Origin: Thermoplasmata archaeon
GTDB taxonomy: Archaea > Thermoplasmatota > Thermoplasmata > Lutacidiplasmatales > UBA184
NCBI GenBank assembly: GCA_030044475.1
Contig: JASHVP010000083.1
Coordinates: 1-9,524 of the forward strand
Length of the DNA stretch: 9,524 nt
Direction: 5' to 3'
Shown in pieces: positions 5,910 to 9,524 of the stretch (positions are counted from its first letter, which is position 1; every line of letters starts with the position of its first letter). The notes under the pieces were generated by a model. That model saw nothing but the letters and a program-made list of their open reading frames with translations, did no database searches and was not told the DNA's origin. The position numbers and the translations under genes were made by a program.

Positions 5910-7838
5910 GTGGGGCCGTCTCGTCGACTCGCCGCGATCATGTTTACGGACATGGTCGGATTCACCTCGCGCACCCAAGTCGACGAGACCGGGAGTCTAG
6001 CCCTGCTTCGGGAGCAGGAGATCCTGGTCCGACCCATTCTGGCCGCGCATCTCGGCCGGGAAGTGAAGTCGACCGGTGACGGATTCCTTGTCGAGTTTCC
6101 CAGCGCCTTGGAAGCGGCCCGATGCGCGGTGGCGATTCAGGAGAGAATCGCGGAGCGAAATCGGACCGTGCCCGGACCCAAGATCGTGCTCCGGATCGGA
6201 ATTCACCTCGGGGACGTCGAGCAGCAAGGCGACGATATCTTCGGGGACGCGGTCAACGTCGCGGCCCGAGTCCAACCGACCGCAGATCCGGGCGGAATCT
6301 CGGTCTCCCAACAGGTGTACGATCAGGTCCAGAACAAACTCGGTCGGGGCTTCGATCGGCTTCCGGGTCAGCAGTTGAAGGGTCTCCGCCAGCCGATCGA
6401 CATCTATCGCGTTCGCCTGGCAGAACCGGATTCCTCCGAGAGTTCGGGACGTACCGCCAGCGACACGAATCGAATTGCGGTCCTCCCATTCTCGAACATC
6501 AGCCCCGACCCCTCGGACGCGTACCTGAGCGACGGGCTGACGGAGGAGGTAATCTCCGTCCTCTCCCAGCTCCACGGGCTTCGGGTCATCGCCCGGACGT
6601 CCGTCGAGCCGTACAAGACTGCTCCCAAGCCGGTCTCCCAGGTCGGGACCGAGCTCGGGGTCGCATGGGTCCTGGAAGGAAGCGTCCGGAAGGCCGGCAA
6701 TCGTCTCCGGATCACCGCTCAGCTGATCGAGGTCGCGAGCCAGGAACACCGCTGGGCGCAGACGTACGACCGAGAGCTCGACGACGTCTTCGCCCTCCAG
6801 TCGGAAATGGCCAAGGAGGTCGCCGGGGTCCTGGAGATCAAGGTCCGGGCCCCCGAGACGCGACGACTGGACGGAAGGTCGGTCCCGAATTCGGAGTCGT
6901 ACCTCGCCTACCTCCAGGGCCGGACCGCGTTGCACGGCGCGACCGAGGTGGAGATGCGCCAGGCGGCGACGCACTTCGAGCACGCCCTCTCGCTGGACGA
7001 GGGCAACGCCGCGGCCCACGCCGGACTCTCCGACGCCTTGCAGCTCCTCGGAGGGACCTATCATTTCGCGCCCCGATCCGAGTGGGAGGCGAGCAGTCGG
7101 CGGCACGTTCGACGCGCGCTCGAGCTCGACCCGGACCTCGCCGAGGCCCACACCTCCCATGCCCTGCTCCTCTGGAGCGATTACGACTTCGCCGCGGCGC
7201 AGAAGGAGTTCGCGCGTGCCATCGCCCTGAACCCGAGCTTCGCCTGGGCTCGGCTGTGGCACGCCGAGTGTCTCGCCGACATGTTCCGTCCCGAGGAGTC
7301 CCTGCAGGAGAACGCGCTGGCGCGCGAGCTCGACCCACTGTCCGCGCTCGTCCTCGCGTTCCGCGCGTCGTTGCTGATCGACCTCCGCCGTCTGGACGAG
7401 GCCGAGTCGGTCGTCGACCGACTCCACGAGGTCGAACACGAGGGATTCCTCTACCACGACCAGCGGGCCGGCCTCTGCCTCGCTCGGGGCGATGCCGAGG
7501 GGTTCCTCCGGGAGGTCGACGCGCTCAGCGCCGCGCTCCCGGGCCGGCCCGAGCTCACGATCGCACGCGCGCGGTATCAGGTCCTGCGAGGCGACGTCGA
7601 CGGGGCCCGGGAGGCGGTCCGACCCCTGGAGAGTCTCCCCGAGCCGACCCGACCGACGCAGGGGTTGGCCTCGCTCTACTCGTCGATCGGCGACCTGGAC
7701 GCGGCCTTTCGATGGATCGACGTCGCCGTTTCGGCGGGACGCTTCTCGCCGAGGGCGTGGGCGTACTCGCCCTCCGGGGCCCGCTTGCGGGCCGATCCCC
7801 GGTGGGCGGCCGTGGTGCGACGGCTCCACCTCGACTGA
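5910..7838 (+). CDS. Class III adenylyl cyclase with TolB-like domain and TPR repeats
   Basis: This is a predicted soluble, cytoplasmic 642-residue enzyme making cAMP from ATP. The cyclase homology domain (about 5-170) has both metal-binding Asp residues, Asp14 in FTDMVGFT and Asp57 in STGDGF; adenine-specifying Lys53 and Asp109; and transition-state Asn116 and Arg120 in NVAAR. It should therefore be active and ATP- rather than GTP-selective. A TolB-like N-terminal module follows (about 188-312, 'RIAVLPFSNISPDPSDAYLSDGLTEE' type opening), then helical TPR repeats from about 345 to 610 ending in a 'DPRWAAVVRRL' tail. This order is known from many bacterial cyclases, mostly Proteobacteria. No membrane segment is present. 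GTG 5910 is chosen because it yields the family-typical N-terminus GPSRRLAAIMFTDMVGFT; ATG 5793 or 5706 would add an unconserved Arg/Pro-rich stretch. The gene diverges from the surface-protein gene and precedes padR by 75 nt. No cAMP-binding effector is encoded nearby. Confidence 0.92.
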   Translation: MGPSRRLAAIMFTDMVGFTSRTQVDETGSLALLREQEILVRPILAAHLGREVKSTGDGFLVEFPSALEAARCAVAIQERIAERNRTVPGPKIVLRIGIHLGDVEQQGDDIFGDAVNVAARVQPTADPGGISVSQQVYDQVQNKLGRGFDRLPGQQLKGLRQPIDIYRVRLAEPDSSESSGRTASDTNRIAVLPFSNISPDPSDAYLSDGLTEEVISVLSQLHGLRVIARTSVEPYKTAPKPVSQVGTELGVAWVLEGSVRKAGNRLRITAQLIEVASQEHRWAQTYDRELDDVFALQSEMAKEVAGVLEIKVRAPETRRLDGRSVPNSESYLAYLQGRTALHGATEVEMRQAATHFEHALSLDEGNAAAHAGLSDALQLLGGTYHFAPRSEWEASSRRHVRRALELDPDLAEAHTSHALLLWSDYDFAAAQKEFARAIALNPSFAWARLWHAECLADMFRPEESLQENALARELDPLSALVLAFRASLLIDLRRLDEAESVVDRLHEVEHEGFLYHDQRAGLCLARGDAEGFLREVDALSAALPGRPELTIARARYQVLRGDVDGAREAVRPLESLPEPTRPTQGLASLYSSIGDLDAAFRWIDVAVSAGRFSPRAWAYSPSGARLRADPRWAAVVRRLHLD

Positions 7839-7872
7839 GCGCCCGCTCCGACTGGGGCATGTCTCGGAGATG

Positions 7873-7886
7873 TATCGATATCGATA
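7873..7886. promoter_or_regulatory. 14-bp perfect palindrome, candidate PadR operator
   Basis: TATCGATATCGATA is its own reverse complement and also a direct TATCGA repeat. It abuts and partly overlaps the TATA element at 7884-7889, so a bound dimer would block transcription-factor access. PadR regulators bind such dyads as winged-helix dimers and commonly repress their own operon. The classical ATGT-N8-ACAT form is only half met (ATGT at 7870-7873). Confidence 0.55.
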
Positions 7887-7889
7887 TAA
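7884..7889 (+). promoter_or_regulatory. TATA box of the padR-ABC exporter operon
   Basis: ATATAA is centred about 27 nt before the ATG at 7914, so transcription probably starts at or within a base or two of the start codon (leaderless). The absence of a Shine-Dalgarno right before the ATG agrees with this. Confidence 0.5.
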
Positions 7890-7913
7890 CGAAGGGAGCG
7901 TCGGTGCGTCCCG

Positions 7914-8402
7914 ATGCCGCCCGGTCGGTTGCTCGGGATGTACGCGCTCGCGTGCATGGAGGCCGAGGGCTCGGTCTACGGGTACCGCGTCTCCGAGCGC
8001 GTGGCCGAGCGCACCGGGGGAGCGTGGCGGCCGGGGCCCGGAGCCGTCTATCCGGCGCTGCAGGCCCTGGTCGACCGCGGGCTCGCCCGATCGAAAGGAC
8101 TCGGTCGACGGCGGGTCTATTCGATCACGGCCCGGGGCCGAGCGGTCCTGAAGCGGGTCCGGGCGTACCAGCGGGCGGTTCCGGCGCCTGACGTCGGGAT
8201 CCTCTGGGCCGAGGTCGCTGGCGCGCGCGACCCCGGACGGTTCCTCGTGGGCCGCGTGAGCCGTGCGGTCGACGGCGTCGAGGCGTACCTCGCCCGGTCC
8301 GACCTGTCGCCCGCGCGGGCCGCCGCGCTGCGACGCGCCACGCTCCGGACGCTCGACCGATCCGCCCGGCGGATTCGGGGCCCGAAGCGGAGGGTCCGGT
8401 GA
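7914..8402 (+). CDS. PadR-family winged-helix transcriptional regulator
   Basis: This 162-residue DNA-binding protein is probably the local repressor of the ABC exporter it is joined to. The N-terminal winged helix is clear: 'GMYALACMEAEGSVYGYRVSE' style first helices with the family Tyr-Gly-Tyr, 'WRPGPGAVYPALQALVDRGL' type recognition segment at about 43-62, and the wing 'RRRVYSITARG' at about 66-77. The C-terminal half (about 85-162) is Arg/Ala-rich and helical, as expected for the dimerisation arm, though divergent. The ATG at 7914 is preceded by a TATA box at the leaderless distance and a perfect palindrome. The stop codon overlaps the GTG start of the ATPase by 4 nt. PadR next to a DrrA-type ATPase and ABC-2 permease is a recurrent arrangement in bacteria and archaea, usually tied to drug or lipophilic-compound response; the inducer here is unknown. 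Confidence 0.9.
   Translation: MPPGRLLGMYALACMEAEGSVYGYRVSERVAERTGGAWRPGPGAVYPALQALVDRGLARSKGLGRRRVYSITARGRAVLKRVRAYQRAVPAPDVGILWAEVAGARDPGRFLVGRVSRAVDGVEAYLARSDLSPARAAALRRATLRTLDRSARRIRGPKRRVR
8389..8394 (+). promoter_or_regulatory. Ribosome binding site GGAGGG for the export ATPase
   Basis: GGAGGG ends 4 nt before the GTG at 8399, inside the last codons of padR. It supports the GTG start and the overlap with padR. Confidence 0.55.
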
Positions 8403-9391
8403 GTCCGGACTCCATCATCGTCCGATCGGTCACCAAGCGGTACGGGTCGAACGACCACGCCGTGGTTGCCCTCGACCGGGTGGACCTGTCGATCCCATCG
8501 GGGACCGTCTTCGGGCTGCTCGGACCGAACGGGGCCGGCAAGACGACCCTCATCAAGGTCCTCACCGGCATCAGCGACATCACGTCGGGCGACGCCGAGG
8601 TCGCCGGGTTCGATGTACGGCGGCAGTCCCTGCAGGTGCGGGCCCGCATCGGGTGGGTCGCGGCGGAGGTGATCCTCGACGACGACTTCACCGCGTGGGA
8701 GAACCTCTGGCTGCAGGCGAAGTTGCAGGACCTCGCCGACTGGAAGGGGCGGGCCGAGCAGCTCCTGACGTACTTCTCGCTCGCCGACCGGAAGGACGAC
8801 AAGGTCAGCCACTACTCGACCGGGATGCGCAAGAAGCTCGAGATCGCGCTGGCCTTGCTCCACCAGCCGAGCGTGATCTTCATGGACGAGCCGACGATCG
8901 GGCTTGACGTCGCGACCCGTCGGATGCTCTGGGACATCGTCACGGGGGTCCACAAGGAGTTCGGCGTCACCGTCCTGCTCACGACGCACTACATCGAGGA
9001 GGCCGACGCCCTCTGCGACCGGATCGCGATCATCGACCACGGCAAGATCATCGCCACCGGAACCCCGTCGGAGCTGAAGGCCCGAGTCCGCGCCGACATC
9101 GTTCGGCTGGAGACCGGGGAGGAGCTGCGGGCGGAGCAGCTGGCGGCCATCCCGGGGGTTCAGGAGGCCCGAGCCCAGGGGGTCGAGTGGATCGTCCGGG
9201 TCGGCTCGGCGAACGACTTCCTGCCGCGACTGTTCGCGACGATCCGCACCGACCAGGTCCGGCGGATCAGCGTCGACAAGCCGAGTCTCGAGACGGTCTT
9301 CCTCGACCTCACCGGCCACGGCATCGGCGGGGACGAGCCGATGCGCGACATCCGCCGGTTCTACATGCAGATGCGGAGGGCCCGCAGTTGA
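8399..9391 (+). CDS. ABC-2 type exporter ATP-binding protein (DrrA/CcmA-like)
   Basis: This 330-residue cytoplasmic ATPase belongs to an ABC-2 efflux pump of the daunorubicin-resistance type. Motifs are Walker A GPNGAGKTT (42-50), a signature of the divergent ABC-2 form YSTGMRKK (139-146), Walker B VIFMDE (159-164) with Glu164, D-loop IGLD (167-170), and H-loop His197 in TTHYIEEAD. The segment after about 225 is the C-terminal extension usual for this family (DUF4162-like), ending with 'PSLETVFLDLTG'. The Q-loop reads IGWVAAEV (84-91): the usual Gln is Ala, with Glu90 next to it, an unusual feature. GTG 8399 overlaps the padR stop as GTGA and has a GGAGGG just upstream. Its own stop overlaps the permease start as TTGA. 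Export substrate cannot be read from sequence; the PadR neighbour suggests inducible efflux. Confidence 0.93.
   Translation: MSPDSIIVRSVTKRYGSNDHAVVALDRVDLSIPSGTVFGLLGPNGAGKTTLIKVLTGISDITSGDAEVAGFDVRRQSLQVRARIGWVAAEVILDDDFTAWENLWLQAKLQDLADWKGRAEQLLTYFSLADRKDDKVSHYSTGMRKKLEIALALLHQPSVIFMDEPTIGLDVATRRMLWDIVTGVHKEFGVTVLLTTHYIEEADALCDRIAIIDHGKIIATGTPSELKARVRADIVRLETGEELRAEQLAAIPGVQEARAQGVEWIVRVGSANDFLPRLFATIRTDQVRRISVDKPSLETVFLDLTGHGIGGDEPMRDIRRFYMQMRRARS
9375..9380 (+). promoter_or_regulatory. Ribosome binding site GGAGGG for the ABC-2 permease
   Basis: GGAGGG lies 7 nt before the TTG at 9388, an ideal spacing. It is the main reason to accept the rare TTG start and the 4-nt overlap. Confidence 0.6.
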
Positions 9392-9524
9392 GGAGCCAGT
9401 TCGTCGGCCTCTACCTGCGGGAGGTCATCCGCACGTTCCGGAACCCGTTCGTGCTCGTGATGACGATCGTCCAGCCGTTCATGTGGCTCGCCTTCTTCGG
9501 CTCGAGCTTCGCGAACTTCGGCGG
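9388..9524 (+). CDS. ABC-2 type transporter permease, N-terminal fragment (cut by window end)
   Basis: Only the first 45 codons are present. The translation from TTG 9388 begins MRSQFVGLYLREVIRTFRNP and continues into a hydrophobic segment with 'VQPFMWLAFFGSSF'. This is the classical start of an ABC-2 permease: an amphipathic interfacial helix carrying 'REVIRTFRNP', then the first membrane helix starting near the conserved Gln-Pro. The TTG overlaps the ATPase stop as TTGA and has GGAGGG 7 nt upstream. Together with the preceding ATPase it would form the export pump as a membrane dimer. The rest of the gene lies beyond the window. Confidence 0.85.
   Translation, partial: MRSQFVGLYLREVIRTFRNPFVLVMTIVQPFMWLAFFGSSFANFG

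Noticed and set aside
5718..5978. N-terminal extension of the surface protein starting at 5978 or 5804
   Set aside because: The added residues are Arg/Gly-rich, would place the signal peptide internally, and run across the divergent promoter region.
5997..7829. 610-codon open frame on the minus strand opposite the cyclase gene
   Set aside because: It mirrors a well-conserved enzyme gene; its product is Arg/Gly/Leu-rich with no recognisable domain. Long antisense frames are expected where third positions are mostly G or C.
7836..7850. GAGC-GCCC-GCTC as a terminator after the cyclase gene
   Set aside because: The stem is only 4 bp and no T-run follows, so it is not supportable as a terminator.
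6122..8191. 689-codon open frame on the plus strand in another frame across the cyclase and padR
   Set aside because: It is extremely Arg/Pro/Gly-rich, has no motif, and crosses the boundary of two clearly recognised genes.

Overview
The window looks like a piece of a GC-rich archaeal chromosome, most plausibly from the Thermoplasmatota. Three things point there. The large surface protein carries beta-repeats with the 'ESGLP-x-G-x-x-W' signature that is common in Thermoplasmata secreted proteins, together with dense N-glycosylation sequons and a C-terminal membrane anchor. Genes at the head of a transcript show a TATA-like box about 26 nt before the start codon and no Shine-Dalgarno (leaderless style). 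Genes inside operons have GGAGG motifs and GTG or TTG starts. The taxonomic placement is inference. I see no tRNA, rRNA, CRISPR array, insertion sequence or integrase.

Layout. (1) 1-2405, plus strand: the 3' part of a transition-metal (zinc/manganese type) ABC importer operon, with substrate-binding protein (5'-truncated by the window), ATPase and permease; the ATPase and permease genes overlap by 4 nt. (2) 2412-5717, minus strand: a very large (1101 aa) family 5 (peptide/nickel-type) solute-binding protein. It has a Sec signal, three C-terminal beta-repeats, a membrane anchor and a short Pro-rich tail, and no adjacent permease or ATPase. Its middle third is clearly less GC-rich than the rest, suggesting a mosaic gene. 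(3) 5718-5909: a 192-nt divergent promoter region. (4) 5910-7838, plus strand: a class III adenylyl cyclase fused to a TolB-like domain and TPR repeats, with all canonical catalytic and adenine-specifying residues. (5) 7914-9524, plus strand: a PadR regulator, a DrrA-type ABC-2 export ATPase and the first 45 codons of an ABC-2 permease, joined by two 4-nt stop/start overlaps. A 14-bp perfect palindrome lies against the TATA box of the PadR gene and is a strong candidate for its autoregulatory operator.

How the genes may work together. The metal importer and the PadR/ABC exporter each form a self-contained unit. The solute-binding protein and the cyclase are divergently transcribed and could share control, but no cAMP-binding effector is present, so a link between extracellular solute sensing and cAMP is only a hypothesis. 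The most unusual points are the bacterial-type cyclase-TolB-TPR protein in an apparently archaeal context, the mosaic surface protein, and the palindrome-TATA arrangement in front of padR.
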